From positions 348,819 through 412,818 of the forward strand of contig NZ_JALBCV010000001.1 in assembly GCF_022602565.1 (NCBI RefSeq): DNA of 64,000 bases, given 5' to 3'. Below, piece after piece: positions 8,396 through 17,682 of this stretch. The notes under the pieces are model-generated. The model did not search any database. It saw only the letters and a list, made by a program, of their open reading frames with translations, and had not been told where the DNA came from. The translations under genes were made by a program, and so were the position numbers. How positions within the stretch are numbered: position 1 is the first letter of the stretch; the number at the start of each line of letters is the position of its first letter. The stretch comes from Rosenbergiella metrosideri (GTDB lineage: Bacteria > Pseudomonadota > Gammaproteobacteria > Enterobacterales > Enterobacteriaceae).

Positions 8396-9784
8396 TTACT
8401 TTCCGATATCTCGCAAGGCTTTACCCTGCATCAAGTTGCGTTCAATATGCTCTAACGAGACATTTTTCGTTTCCGGTACCAGCCATAACGTAATCACAAT
8501 AAAGAGTAGATTTAATCCACCATACAACCAGAAGGTATTGGCATTGCCAAAACTTTCCAGCAAGGTCAGAAACGTTGCCCCAACGATCATATTGGCGACC
8601 CAGTTTGTGGTAGTGGATAAGGTGATGCCGAAATCACGCCCTTTCAGTGGCTGAACCTCTGAGCACAGTAACCAGATCACTGGGCCTGCGGCCATGGCGA
8701 AACCAATAATAAACAGCAGTAACATTACGATGGCCGTGTATTGAATCACTACCGAGTGGATACCGTTATGAATAAACAGGCCTAGCACGCCCATCCCCAC
8801 CGCCATGACCAAGAAACTGGTTAGTAGCATCGGTTTTCGTCCCCAGCGATCAACCAAACCTACCGCAATCAGGGTGGCCAACATGTTGGTTAAACCGACC
8901 ACTACTGTGCCCCACATCTGCTGTGAAGTACTGGCAAAACCGGCGATAGCGAAAATCTTGGGCGCGTAATACATCACCACATTCATTCCGGTAAATTGTT
9001 GCATCACTTGCAATAACACGCCTAAGCCCACTGAACGGCGGAAATTAGCATTAGTACGGAATAATGACCATCCGCTCTGCTTAACCTTTAAGCTTTCGCG
9101 TATCTCATCCAGCTCTTTTTTGGCTTGGGTATCGCTACTGCGTAAGCGCTCAAGGACCTTCTGCGCATCGTGATAACGGCCAGTCGCGGCTAGCCAGCGT
9201 GGACTATTGGGAAGAAAGATCACGCCGATAAACAGTACTAACGCAGGGAATGCGATAACACCCAGCATTAGCCGCCAGTTGCCGCTATAACTTAACGCGG
9301 CATCAGAGAGAAAGGCCACCACAATACCGGTCGTTAACATCATTTGATACATCGAAATCATCGATCCACGATAGCGCTCAGGCGCGATTTCTGCGATATA
9401 AAGTGGGGCAGTGTAAGAGGCAAATCCGACTGCCAAGCCCAGCACCACGCGTGCGCAGACCAGACTGGTGACATCAGGGGAAAATGCAGACCATAACGAG
9501 CCAATAATAAATAAGATTGCCCCAGCTAGAATGCTTTTTTTGCGGCCAAGGCGGTAGGACATCCAGCCAGCGGTTAACGCCCCTATTGCGGCACCAAACA
9601 TCATAGCACTCACGACCCACTCTTGCTGGTGACTGGTTATTGAAAGGTCTTGCGCTAAAAAGGGCAATGCTCCGGCGATAACGCCAATATCCAGTCCAAA
9701 CAACAGTCCCGATAACGCGGCGATACCGCCGACAAACCAGGTAAAATGTTTCGCTTTACGTTGTCGAAGCGTAGTCTCAGACAT
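8396..9784 (-). CDS. galP: Galactose/proton symporter GalP
   Basis: A 462-residue sugar porter with twelve membrane segments in the cytoplasmic membrane, importing galactose and glucose with a proton. Family marks: [13 protein letters not shown] in helix 1, the GRKK loop (GRRxGR-type), [11 protein letters not shown] after helix 6, [17 protein letters not shown] in helix 7, DRWGRKP, and [12 protein letters not shown] at the end. The match to E. coli GalP runs the full length to [14 protein letters not shown]. Because ptsG is missing from its usual place in this window, GalP may carry more of the glucose uptake; that is inference. Single-gene unit. Confidence 0.93.
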   Translation of the reverse strand: MSETTLRQRKAKHFTWFVGGIAALSGLLFGLDIGVIAGALPFLAQDLSITSHQQEWVVSAMMFGAAIGALTAGWMSYRLGRKKSILAGAILFIIGSLWSAFSPDVTSLVCARVVLGLAVGFASYTAPLYIAEIAPERYRGSMISMYQMMLTTGIVVAFLSDAALSYSGNWRLMLGVIAFPALVLFIGVIFLPNSPRWLAATGRYHDAQKVLERLRSSDTQAKKELDEIRESLKVKQSGWSLFRTNANFRRSVGLGVLLQVMQQFTGMNVVMYYAPKIFAIAGFASTSQQMWGTVVVGLTNMLATLIAVGLVDRWGRKPMLLTSFLVMAVGMGVLGLFIHNGIHSVVIQYTAIVMLLLFIIGFAMAAGPVIWLLCSEVQPLKGRDFGITLSTTTNWVANMIVGATFLTLLESFGNANTFWLYGGLNLLFIVITLWLVPETKNVSLEHIERNLMQGKALRDIGK

Positions 9785-9864
9785 GTTAACATCCCAATAA
9801 GTTATAGTTATGTAAACACATGGTAATGTTATGTCATGATAAACAGTGTGTTACCGGTCACAGA

Positions 9865-10098
9865 ATGTTGCTAAAATGTTTAATACTTTTGAAAGGAAAT
9901 ATTAATCGTGCGCCACTATACCTATTTTTTGTCAGTCTACTGTTAACCGGGGGGTTAACCGCTCCTCCTTCACCGCAACGATCTACTGCCGCGTGCATCG
10001 CCTACCAACAGATGATGACCGCTCACTCGCCTCCTTATCAGCCTGAGCAGCTGCGACGACAATGTGAACGATCGCGCGCGGAGCCCAGCGCCCCTTAG
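9865..10098 (+). CDS. Possible small membrane-anchored or secreted protein
   Basis: A 77-residue frame with one hydrophobic segment (about residues 20-34) followed by a proline- and glutamine-rich, two-cysteine tail. No family is recognised and the ribosome site is weak. It lies between the divergent galP promoter region and the 3' end of the lrp-type gene, overlapping the latter antisense by 129 bases. The hydrophobic stretch and unusual C/Q content could be real or chance. An earlier ATG at 9820 is also possible. Confidence 0.35.
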   Translation: MLLKCLILLKGNINRAPLYLFFVSLLLTGGLTAPPSPQRSTAACIAYQQMMTAHSPPYQPEQLRRQCERSRAEPSAP

Positions 10099-10557
10099 AC
10101 TGGCTGTGTCGGAAGCTGACTGATCTGTTTCAGTTTTTTTCAACACCACAAAGGATTTAACATGGCTTATAACCTCGCTGGCTAATAAAGTGTGAGAAAT
10201 AAAATCGGCTAACTGTTGCAAATTGGCGGCAATAATCTTCAATAAATAGTCGGCTTCACCACTGACCATAAGGACCTCCTGAATGGCCGACTCACCGTCA
10301 AGAATATGTTGAAAATGGCGCATCGATTTAGGATCGTGGCTGTGTAAATTGATATGCACATAGGCTAATACCTGTAGGCCAATCGCTTGCCCATTTACCC
10401 GAGCCGAATAGCCCTGAATAATCCCAGCCTTTTCCAATGCGGTTCTGCGACGTGAACACTGCGAAGCAGACAACCCCACTTTTTCGCCTACTTCTTGGTT
10501 GGTCAGACGTCCATCAAGCTGTAACGCTGAAATAATTTTCCAATCAAAGTTATCCAT
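9970..10557 (-). CDS. Lrp/AsnC family transcription regulator
   Basis: A 195-residue regulator with an N-terminal AsnC-type helix-turn-helix (residues 1-60; LTNQEVGEKVGLSASQCSRR) and the RAM effector domain (about 65-145; GEADYLLKI, VKSFVVLKK). The start at 10557 is preceded by GGAGAGAGG and gives the normal family N-terminus. Family members usually stop shortly after VVLKK, near residue 155. Here the frame runs about 40 more residues of serine- and arginine-rich sequence, which looks like a lost stop codon. It is divergent from ipdC with a 141-base gap, so it probably controls ipdC, as Lrp-type genes do beside ipdC elsewhere. Confidence 0.88.
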   Translation of the reverse strand: MDNFDWKIISALQLDGRLTNQEVGEKVGLSASQCSRRRTALEKAGIIQGYSARVNGQAIGLQVLAYVHINLHSHDPKSMRHFQHILDGESAIQEVLMVSGEADYLLKIIAANLQQLADFISHTLLASEVISHVKSFVVLKKTETDQSASDTASLRGAGLRARSFTLSSQLLRLIRRRVSGHHLLVGDARGSRSLR

Positions 10558-10698
10558 CCTCTCTCCGCACAATTTATGTAACTTAAGCCGTTTCAAACCA
10601 AAACATGCACACTTCTTGTGCCGCTTTGCCGCTAGACTGATTAGAAAGATTTATTTTCTGCACAAATCATTCATCACTTTTAGCACGAGGTGGCATCG

Positions 10699-12381
10699 AT
10701 GCAAATGCAATTGGGACAATTTTTACTGCGGCGATTACATGAAGCCGGTATCGAACATCTCTTCGGTGTACCGGGCGATTTCAATCTCTCCTTCCTTGAA
10801 CAAACCGTACCCCCCTCCCCAATTAGATTTATCAATAATTGTAATGAGTTGAATGCCGCTTATGCAGCAGATGGCTACGCACGCAGTAAGGGAATAGGGG
10901 CTTTTATTACCACTTGGGGAGTGGGCGACCTAAGTGCACTCAATGGCCTCGCGGGGGCTTACGCTGAAAATATTCCCGTAGTGCATATCAGTGGCTTACC
11001 GCCGCTGCATGCGGTCAACGATCGCGCCCTTCTCCATCACACCTTAGTCGATGGCGATTACGATAATATTGGTCGTTGTGTCGCAGAGTTTACCGTGGCA
11101 CAAACGCGGCTGACCCCGGCGAACGCAGTGATGGAGATCGATCGTTTGCTGCAATGTTGTTGGCTTGAGCGGCGTCCCGTTCATCTACAGCTGCCGTCCG
11201 ATATAACACATTTGATGATTGAAGTACCCAGCCAACCGCTACGTTTAGTCGAGCCGACGAGTGATCCACGGCAACTCAATCGTGTTATTTCCCACCTGCA
11301 AGCGCAATGGCGGCCAGAAAATGGCCCCGTTTTTTTACTCGATAACGATGCGGTACGATTTGGCGTTATCGATTTTATTCGTACAATCAGCGAAAAGCTG
11401 GCCATCCCTTATGCGGTACTGCCCAGTGCCAAAGGGATTATGGATGAAAACTCTGCCCTGTATCTCGGGGTATATGCCGGTCAGGCAAGTTTACCTGCCG
11501 TCAGTCATGCTATTCATCATTCAGTGTGCGTGATAGGGGTTGGCCTACGTCTGACAGACTGTAATACCGGGTTGTTTAGCCAGCTTATCGATAACTCACG
11601 ACTTATCGCGCTCAGACGCTTCGATGTCACTATCAATGGCGCACAATACCCGGGCGTCATGCTTCAAGAATTATGCCGACATCTCGCTGAACAACTTCGT
11701 GACTGCGCACCTAGGCCTCTTCCCCCTCGATCTTCCTTACCGATCTCGACTCAGCCGCACACGACATTTTCTCAAGCCTATTTCTGGCAAGCCCTACAAG
11801 CGTTTATTCGACCACAGGATAGTATTTTTGGTGAGGCAGGCACCGCGCACAGTGGTGCATCCAGTCTGCAATTACCAGCGGGCGCGCGTTATCACTCGCA
11901 GATTATTTGGGGGTCCATAGGTTTTACACTGCCGGCTCTACTGGGATCACTTATTGCGCGACCCGAACAACGGCATCTGCTATTTATTGGTGATGGCTCG
12001 TTGCAACTGACCGTTCAGGAACTTTCTACCCTATTACAACAGCGCCTGACACCGATTATTTTCCTTATCAATAATTGGGGATATACCATAGAACGACTTA
12101 TACTTGGCGAAAATTCTGCGTATAACGATGTCAACGAATGGGATTATGCCAAGCTCCCTAGTGTGCTCGATAAAGGTAATCATGCCTTATCCTTTGTTGT
12201 TGATGATATCCCATCACTGCATCAAGCGCTGCAAGCCGCTGAGAATCCAAATAGGGATAAAGCCATCTTTATCGAAATACGCTTCCCCCCCTTGGATGCC
12301 CCACCTCAGCTCAAGCATTTCGCTAAGCGCTTTGCCGACTACGATTACGGCAACTGTGGACCCCGCAACCTCAATCACTAA
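10699..12381 (+). CDS. ipdC: Indolepyruvate/phenylpyruvate decarboxylase
   Basis: A 560-residue thiamine-diphosphate enzyme converting indole-3-pyruvate to indole-3-acetaldehyde in the indoleacetate pathway; related aryl-keto acids may be used. Visible: N-terminal PYR domain with the activating Glu50 (NCNELNAAYAADG), the His-His pair 113-114 (LLHHTLVDGD), and the C-terminal ThDP motif starting GDGSLQ. The motif ends NNWGYTIE, where most relatives have NNDGY or NNEGY, so one cofactor-side residue is changed. ATG 10699 is chosen because GAGG lies 8 bases upstream; a GTG at 10690 would add three residues. The 3' end overlaps the convergent EamA gene by 11 bases. Confidence 0.9.
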   Translation: MQMQLGQFLLRRLHEAGIEHLFGVPGDFNLSFLEQTVPPSPIRFINNCNELNAAYAADGYARSKGIGAFITTWGVGDLSALNGLAGAYAENIPVVHISGLPPLHAVNDRALLHHTLVDGDYDNIGRCVAEFTVAQTRLTPANAVMEIDRLLQCCWLERRPVHLQLPSDITHLMIEVPSQPLRLVEPTSDPRQLNRVISHLQAQWRPENGPVFLLDNDAVRFGVIDFIRTISEKLAIPYAVLPSAKGIMDENSALYLGVYAGQASLPAVSHAIHHSVCVIGVGLRLTDCNTGLFSQLIDNSRLIALRRFDVTINGAQYPGVMLQELCRHLAEQLRDCAPRPLPPRSSLPISTQPHTTFSQAYFWQALQAFIRPQDSIFGEAGTAHSGASSLQLPAGARYHSQIIWGSIGFTLPALLGSLIARPEQRHLLFIGDGSLQLTVQELSTLLQQRLTPIIFLINNWGYTIERLILGENSAYNDVNEWDYAKLPSVLDKGNHALSFVVDDIPSLHQALQAAENPNRDKAIFIEIRFPPLDAPPQLKHFAKRFADYDYGNCGPRNLNH

Positions 12382-13276
12382 CCGTTAATCGCTTTGGCCA
12401 GGCGATAATCACCAAACTGGCTATGATTAACCCTATCCCCGTCCATCCCATGGGGGATAGGGTCTCATTGAGGATAAATACGGCGAGCAAAGCGGCCACT
12501 ACGGGTTCGAGTAAGGTGATTGCCGTGGCGATGCTGGCTTTGATTCGCGCCAACCCTGCACCGTAACATAAGTAGCCAATCCCCATTGGAAAGAGTGCCA
12601 TATAGCCGCCTACCACAGCATTTTGCCAGGATGCGAGCAAGGAACCACCGGTCGCGATTAATAATGGCAAAAGGAGCAGTCCCCCCACGCCAAATGTCGA
12701 GCCCATTGCCGCACGGCTTATTATCCCGTTTACCATCATTCTCCTTGCGGTCCACGAATATAACGCGTAGGTCAGCCCAGCCAATAAGCCTAAGGCAACC
12801 CCCACGGACAAAGATGCTTGGGCTGGGTCGCCGCCTGCTGAAAACACGGTGTGCATCTGGGCGAGCAAGCTAATTCCAATGACACCGACGAATGCGCCCC
12901 CTAACCACTGCTTAGTTAAGGCACTTTTTTCCAAGCGGTTTTCGATTAAGGCAGAAAAGAGGGGGGCGGACCCGATAGAGATGACAGTACCCACTGCTAC
13001 CCCAGCAAAGTCCATTGAGCAGTAGAAAGCAAGCGGATAGATGGCAACCGCGCAGGCGCCGATAATCAATAAGCGGCGCTGTTGCTGCAGTTGAGGGAGC
13101 GAGCTCAGTATGGCTGGCAGCGCTAATACCGCTTGCAAGATCCCACCGAGCCCCATGGCGACGCAGGCGATAGTTATCGGGCTTAATGCTGGCGCTAAGC
13201 GTGCGGCAGTCCCTGTCGTTCCCCACAATAAGGCGGCGATCACTACGCAACTCTTCCCAATTAAGGTAGGGCTCAT
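12371..13276 (-). CDS. EamA/DMT family transporter
   Basis: A 301-residue membrane protein with ten hydrophobic segments and two EamA repeats. The repeat start LLWGTTGTAARL is typical of YdcZ/RhaT-like carriers, and the second repeat ends in LLEPVVAALLAVFILNE. The start at 13276 overlaps the stop of the tetR frame (ATGA-type), so the pair is one operon with coupled translation. Export of a small toxic compound sensed by the TetR protein is a reasonable inference. Upstream in-frame sequence is excluded because it lies inside tetR. Confidence 0.88.
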   Translation of the reverse strand: MSPTLIGKSCVVIAALLWGTTGTAARLAPALSPITIACVAMGLGGILQAVLALPAILSSLPQLQQQRRLLIIGACAVAIYPLAFYCSMDFAGVAVGTVISIGSAPLFSALIENRLEKSALTKQWLGGAFVGVIGISLLAQMHTVFSAGGDPAQASLSVGVALGLLAGLTYALYSWTARRMMVNGIISRAAMGSTFGVGGLLLLPLLIATGGSLLASWQNAVVGGYMALFPMGIGYLCYGAGLARIKASIATAITLLEPVVAALLAVFILNETLSPMGWTGIGLIIASLVIIAWPKRLTVSD

Positions 13277-13730
13277 AGGTACTCCAGTCGTTGGGCTGCA
13301 TCGGAGGGAACACTCGGGATCTCGTTCAGCGCGGTAAGAATAAACTGTTCGATTTGCGTTTTTTGTTCTGCCACACAACGTCTTTCTAAAGAATCGACTG
13401 GAAATTCCGCCGCAGCGTTGAGTAGGCCACAACCCCGAAATCCATTTATATAAGATTTCTCAGCATGCTCTTGGTAGGCATCATAAATCGTTAAAATACG
13501 ATTTGGCGGCGTTATCGTTTGTTGCAATCGGATCACATAGAGGTCAAGCCATTGTTGATGGCGAAGCGCGAGGTAATCCAACACCAAACACTGTTTCGAC
13601 ATGAAGTGGTTATAAAAACGTTGTTTCGCGACATCGGCGAGCTTGATAATGCTGTCGATCCCCGTCGCATGAATACCTCGATTGTAAAATAAGCTATGCG
13701 CCGCTTGGCGGATTTTTCTTTAGCCGACAT
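13273..13730 (-). pseudogene. TetR family regulator with a single-base frameshift
   Basis: The frame from ATG 13730 reads MSAKEK and is then lost; the next frame continues IRQAAHSLFYNRGIHATG, the TetR helix-turn-helix, and runs to the stop at 13273. Adding one A to the A5 run (13713-13717 on the plus strand) restores a 152-residue TetR protein, so one base is missing. The C-terminal ligand domain is otherwise intact. It may be a natural null allele or a sequencing error at a homopolymer. It lies directly upstream of, and overlapping, the EamA gene; a palindromic operator sits just before it. Confidence 0.8.
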
Positions 13731-13743
13731 GATGCCCTCCATA

Positions 13744-13759
13744 TAGACAGACCAGTCTA
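13744..13759. promoter_or_regulatory. Palindromic TetR-type operator
   Basis: TAGAC-N6-GTCTA, a perfect inverted repeat with the TAGAC/GTCTA half-sites found for NemR-like TetR repressors, 14 bases before the tetR start. Probably autoregulatory. Confidence 0.7.
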
Positions 13760-13791
13760 CCTATTATGGAGGGGATTACAGCTTACTATCG

Positions 13792-14544
13792 CTATTTGCC
13801 CCCTGCAACATCGATAAAGCTGCCTGTAACGTAAGAGGCTTCTTCAGAGAGTAACCAAGCGATAGCATAAGCCACCTCAATCGGCTGCCCCCCTCTGGCC
13901 ATCGGTAATTGCGACTTCACTCGCTCAATACGGTCAGCCTCGCCCCCCTCAGCATGCATCTCGGTATAGATAAAACCGGGTCGTACCGCATTGACGCGAA
14001 TACCTGCTGCGGCCACTTCCTCACTCAGACCACGGGTGAACGTATCGATCGCCCCTATAGACGCAGCATAATCGGTATATTCGAAAGCTGAACCCAGTCT
14101 TGCTGCCGCCGAGGAAACATTAACGATTGCGCCACCCCGCCCTTGATTGTGAGTAGACATCCGTTTAACCGCCTCACGCGCGCAAAGTATCGAACCACTG
14201 ATATTGGCCGCAAAGATCTGCGCCAAGCGGGGACCAGAAAGTTGCTCAACCCGTGATTGCGGTAAGAGTCGAGCCGCATTATTGACTAATCCAGTGATCG
14301 GCCCCAAGCGTTGATCGATCTCGGAGAACATTTTACTGATTTGTTGCTCATCACTGATATCGGCGGCGATTGCGATGGCGCAGCCGCCCTGCTGACGTAT
14401 TGTCTCAACGACCGCCAGAGCTTCTTCCTCTCGCTGCCGATAATTAATACAGATCTGATGCCCGCGTTCAGCCAATAAAAGTGCCGTAGCCCTGCCGATG
14501 CGCCGTGAGCCTCCTGTGATTAAGGTAATTTTTTGCTGTGCCAC
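13792..14544 (-). CDS. YgfF-like short-chain dehydrogenase with altered active site
   Basis: A 250-residue SDR that aligns with E. coli YgfF along its whole length (RPGFIYTEMHAEGGE, SYVTGSFIDVAGGK). Two key positions are changed. The cofactor loop TGGSRGIG reads TGGSRRIG (Gly15 to Arg). In the YxxxK pair the Tyr159 is kept (DYAAS) but the lysine is isoleucine at 163. The lysine lowers the tyrosine pKa and binds the nicotinamide ribose, so catalysis should be badly damaged. The frame is open and otherwise well conserved, suggesting recent loss or a changed role. It has its own short upstream region. Confidence 0.85.
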   Translation of the reverse strand: MAQQKITLITGGSRRIGRATALLLAERGHQICINYRQREEEALAVVETIRQQGGCAIAIAADISDEQQISKMFSEIDQRLGPITGLVNNAARLLPQSRVEQLSGPRLAQIFAANISGSILCAREAVKRMSTHNQGRGGAIVNVSSAAARLGSAFEYTDYAASIGAIDTFTRGLSEEVAAAGIRVNAVRPGFIYTEMHAEGGEADRIERVKSQLPMARGGQPIEVAYAIAWLLSEEASYVTGSFIDVAGGK

Positions 14545-14607
14545 ACTCAGGTCCTTCTATGTTGAACAAATCAGCTAGGGCCATTATGGATGACTGGCCC
14601 TTAAACA

Positions 14608-15084
14608 TTAGACGGCATCGGACGCGATAATAAATTCAGGCTGGTAGGTTATGGGAAAATTAACGGAACGCGCGATAAAACAGACTGGGTGTACGTCGTC
14701 ATGCAGTTTACGTGCGAGATCGAGGTCGGTAGTAGGTAACACGGTAATCACAGGGTGCAAAGTCATCGACAGAAAGCGACCCGCCCCACTCGGTAAGACT
14801 TCACCGACGGCTGTTGGACTGTCTTGGTAACCGACAACGGTGACACCGGCTGCAGAAGCGAGGTGTAGATACCACAACATATGGCATGCAGCCAATGATG
14901 ACATTAACAAATCTTCAGGATTCATCTTGGTTGGATCGCCCCCCAAGAGGGGATCATTTGAACAAGCGATAACTGCTTTGCCGGGCAGTGCAATATCCCA
15001 AGTGCGCGCGTAGCTGCGATAATGGGCGGTGCCCTCTCCCAAGTTACCGGTCCAAGTAATAGAGGTGTGATAAGTGTGTTCCAT
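14608..15084 (-). CDS. OsmC family peroxiredoxin-like protein
   Basis: A 158-residue OsmC/Ohr-fold protein. Such proteins reduce organic hydroperoxides with a cysteine pair. The block NPEDLLMSSLAACHMLWYL carries the first catalytic cysteine (about residue 67), and HPVCFIARSV the second (about residue 135). A SNDPLLGGDP segment precedes it, as in the YhfA-unlike branch found in proteobacteria that also reads LFTWTGN-like N-termini. The substrate is inferred from the family. A single gene, reading toward the SDR. Confidence 0.87.
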   Translation of the reverse strand: MEHTYHTSITWTGNLGEGTAHYRSYARTWDIALPGKAVIACSNDPLLGGDPTKMNPEDLLMSSLAACHMLWYLHLASAAGVTVVGYQDSPTAVGEVLPSGAGRFLSMTLHPVITVLPTTDLDLARKLHDDVHPVCFIARSVNFPITYQPEFIIASDAV

Positions 15085-15226
15085 AACGCTATCCTTTAGA
15101 AAGAGTAGAGCGTTACTGAAACAGAGTTTTAGACAACCGTAAAGAATTTATTTGCCGAGAGGCGTTAATATTTTTTGGGGCAAGAATATCAAAGCATTTA
15201 GCCTCGTAAACTCCCCCAATATTGGA

Positions 15227-15340
15227 TTAATAAGGTTTTACATACATCACTGTTACCAATAATGCGGCCATAATAATACAAGGCACAACGATTACCGCGA
15301 GTAACGTGATAATCCAGAATTTACGCTTAGATTGAGACAT
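15227..15340 (-). CDS. Predicted 37-residue single-span membrane protein
   Basis: A short frame of 37 residues begins MSQSKRKFW, has one strongly hydrophobic segment (about residues 9-32) and ends YVKPY. A basic cytoplasmic start followed by a single span is the layout of enterobacterial small membrane proteins. A weak GGA lies 8 bases before the ATG. No family is recognised. It is isolated in a 1.2 kb gap, which makes a real small gene more likely than a shadow, but coding has not been shown. Confidence 0.5.
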   Translation of the reverse strand: MSQSKRKFWIITLLAVIVVPCIIMAALLVTVMYVKPY

Positions 15341-16252
15341 TAGGCGTCCATTGGCGGTCGAAAATAATTAACTATAGAGTAACGTAGAAAGGCTGTGCTA
15401 TCTAGATGAGGTGAGTAAAAAGTAGCGTTGTGTAGACCGAGCGGCTTTTAGTTAGGGATTAATGAATAAACAAGAGATGTTAAATTTAAGGAAATGTTTG
15501 CAAGGGCTGTTCAATTCAGTGAGGTCTTATTCTTACTTAAAAATGGCATAGCGGCACTCATCCCTGAGTGATCGAAAATCCCTGCTCTTCGACGCTATAT
15601 CTTAAGTGTAGTCGACAAATAAAAAGATGCAATAATTTTTCTAACTATTAACATCCTTATCACCAATGCAGTGATTCACCTGACATAATGGCTCGATGTA
15701 ATGTTTCTGTGCGCTCAGCTTGAGAGCCAGGTAAAGCACTTCTCTCTGGAAAAACGTCTACTCCTCCCCGCGGCGAACGGGAAGCATCATGATCAATGAA
15801 TCAGCCACTTAACATAAGGCATCAATAATCCAAAATGTATGCATAACTTGCCTATCCTGTGCCGGGCAATGAAGTAAAACAGTAACCGAGTTAAGGATTA
15901 TTTTGTTATCGATATTTACGATTTGATCGCCTAGATTTCAAATGATTCAAAGGCTATCTCTACGCCTGTCCTTATACCAATTGTAAATAAAATCCTAAAT
16001 GTAACGCCTGACTGATAATTTTTGATTGTAACGATAAGGACGCTTCCCACATTGTTTGAAGTAAGTCATCATCCAGCGCTTTATAGGCAAAGATTGTCAC
16101 TCTCTGCACTGCTGCGCAGGTCGCTGGCGGTAATAACTCCCCTACTGTTTCGAAACGGGAAAATAACATTGTTAATAAAATGTTACATCAGCTATTTCTG
16201 ATACACCGTCTGCTGGCGTAAAAGTAAAGCTACACACAGACAGGAGGTTTAG
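15341..16252. other. Non-coding gap
   Basis: About 900 bases with no supported gene. A 65-residue minus-strand frame (15972-16169) has no ribosome site and no recognisable family. The sequence is AT-rich with scattered short stem-loops. The last 90 bases should hold the promoter of the oxalate decarboxylase gene, which has an AGGAGG ribosome site just before its ATG. Confidence 0.5.
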
Positions 16253-17473
16253 ATGGCTAATTTCACACGTCGCAATTTTATGTCTTTCGCCGCAGGAGGC
16301 ACCATGATACTTGCGGCAGGCGAAGTGCATGCACACGATAATGACACCAAAGCCTATCCATTTAAGGCTGATTTCCCTGGCCCCCACGATCCATTGCGCG
16401 AACAGGAAAATAAGGATTTAGTTAACCCACCGGCAACCGATAACGGAACACTGCCTAACCTTCGTTATTCTTTTAGTGATGCCCATATTCGCCGCAGTAG
16501 TGGCGGATGGACCCGACAAGTGACTAATCGGGAATTAGGGGTCTCGAAAACGATCGCTGGCGTAGATATGCGCCTCAATGCGGGGGGAATTCGAGAACTG
16601 CATTGGCATAAAGAAGGCGAATGGGCTTTTATGACCTATGGTCACGCCCGAGTCACTGCGTTCGATACCGAGGGGGGATGGTTTATTGACGATATTTCTA
16701 CCGGCGATCTGTGGTATTTTCCACCGGGTATTCCGCATTCTATTCAAGGCATCGGTAATGACGGTTGTGAATTTTTACTGGCATTCGACGACGGTGGATT
16801 CGATGAGGACAGTACTTTCTTACTTTCTGACTGGTTTAAACATATCCCCCCTGAAGTGTTAGCCAAAAACTTTAATCTGCCTGTATCGACTTTTTCACAT
16901 TTACCCTCTCCGCAAGATGAATATATTTTTGCAGGTAAAGTTCCCGGTGATATTTCATCTGCCAGCCCTAAGAAGGGAAAAAAATCCAAACAGAAATTCA
17001 CTCACCGCATGATGCAGCAATCCCCCATCACCTCAGCTGGAGGTGAGGTCCGTATCACGGACTCATCCAATTTTCCCGTGTCCAAAACCATTGCTGCCGC
17101 ATTAGTCGAGATTGCGCCGGGGGGGATGAGAGAACTGCATTGGCACCCTAATAACGATGAGTGGCAATATTATCTCGAAGGGCAAGGAAGAATGGGCGTT
17201 TTCGCCTCATCAGGTCAGGCGCGTACTTTTGATTATCGTGCAGGCGATGTCGGTTATGTCCCTTTTGCCATGGGGCATTACATAGAAAATACCGGCGATA
17301 CCCCGCTGCGTTTTCTCGAATTATTTAAAAGCGATTATTACGCTGATATCTCACTCAACCAGTGGTTAGCCAGTACTCCACTTGAATTGGTGAAGCAACA
17401 CCTACACCTTGATGATCAATTTATGTCGGCGTTATCGGCGCAAAAAAATCCGGTTGTCAAAGGCATTTCATAA
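16253..17473 (+). CDS. Oxalate decarboxylase, bicupin, Tat-exported
   Basis: A 406-residue bicupin. The N-terminus TRRNFMSFAAGG plus a hydrophobic stretch and EVHAHD is a twin-arginine signal, so the folded Mn enzyme is sent to the periplasm. Cupin 1 has manganese ligands His117, His119, Glu123 and His162; cupin 2 has His296, His298, Glu303 and His342. The lid loop that separates decarboxylase from oxidase reads DEDST (184-188), keeping the proton-donor Glu185, so oxalate to formate plus CO2 is predicted. Length fits OxdC plus a signal. Strong AGGAGG ribosome site. Use on oxalate from plants or fungi is inference. Confidence 0.9.
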   Translation: MANFTRRNFMSFAAGGTMILAAGEVHAHDNDTKAYPFKADFPGPHDPLREQENKDLVNPPATDNGTLPNLRYSFSDAHIRRSSGGWTRQVTNRELGVSKTIAGVDMRLNAGGIRELHWHKEGEWAFMTYGHARVTAFDTEGGWFIDDISTGDLWYFPPGIPHSIQGIGNDGCEFLLAFDDGGFDEDSTFLLSDWFKHIPPEVLAKNFNLPVSTFSHLPSPQDEYIFAGKVPGDISSASPKKGKKSKQKFTHRMMQQSPITSAGGEVRITDSSNFPVSKTIAAALVEIAPGGMRELHWHPNNDEWQYYLEGQGRMGVFASSGQARTFDYRAGDVGYVPFAMGHYIENTGDTPLRFLELFKSDYYADISLNQWLASTPLELVKQHLHLDDQFMSALSAQKNPVVKGIS

Positions 17474-17682
17474 TTTCGAGTAAAAGATGGGCGGATTAAC
17501 ATACCGCCCTATTCCACTATACCGCACCTCACTTACGCCGTAACTCTCCGCTCGAAAGCTAGCAACACAGCGATCTATCATTTTTTGTGAGGTGCATAAT
17601 CAGAGTAAAGATCAAAAATTAGAATTTTCCTAACTTTGAACTACATTGATTATTGAGTCATTCTTTTAAAATGGAGTTAAAG

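Noticed and set aside
12371-13432. N-terminal extension of the second EamA gene
   Set aside because: The extra 52 residues lie inside the tetR gene and have no hydrophobic or family character.
15972-16169. 65-residue minus-strand frame upstream of the oxalate decarboxylase gene
   Set aside because: No ribosome site, no recognised family, and an ordinary length for a chance frame in AT-rich DNA.
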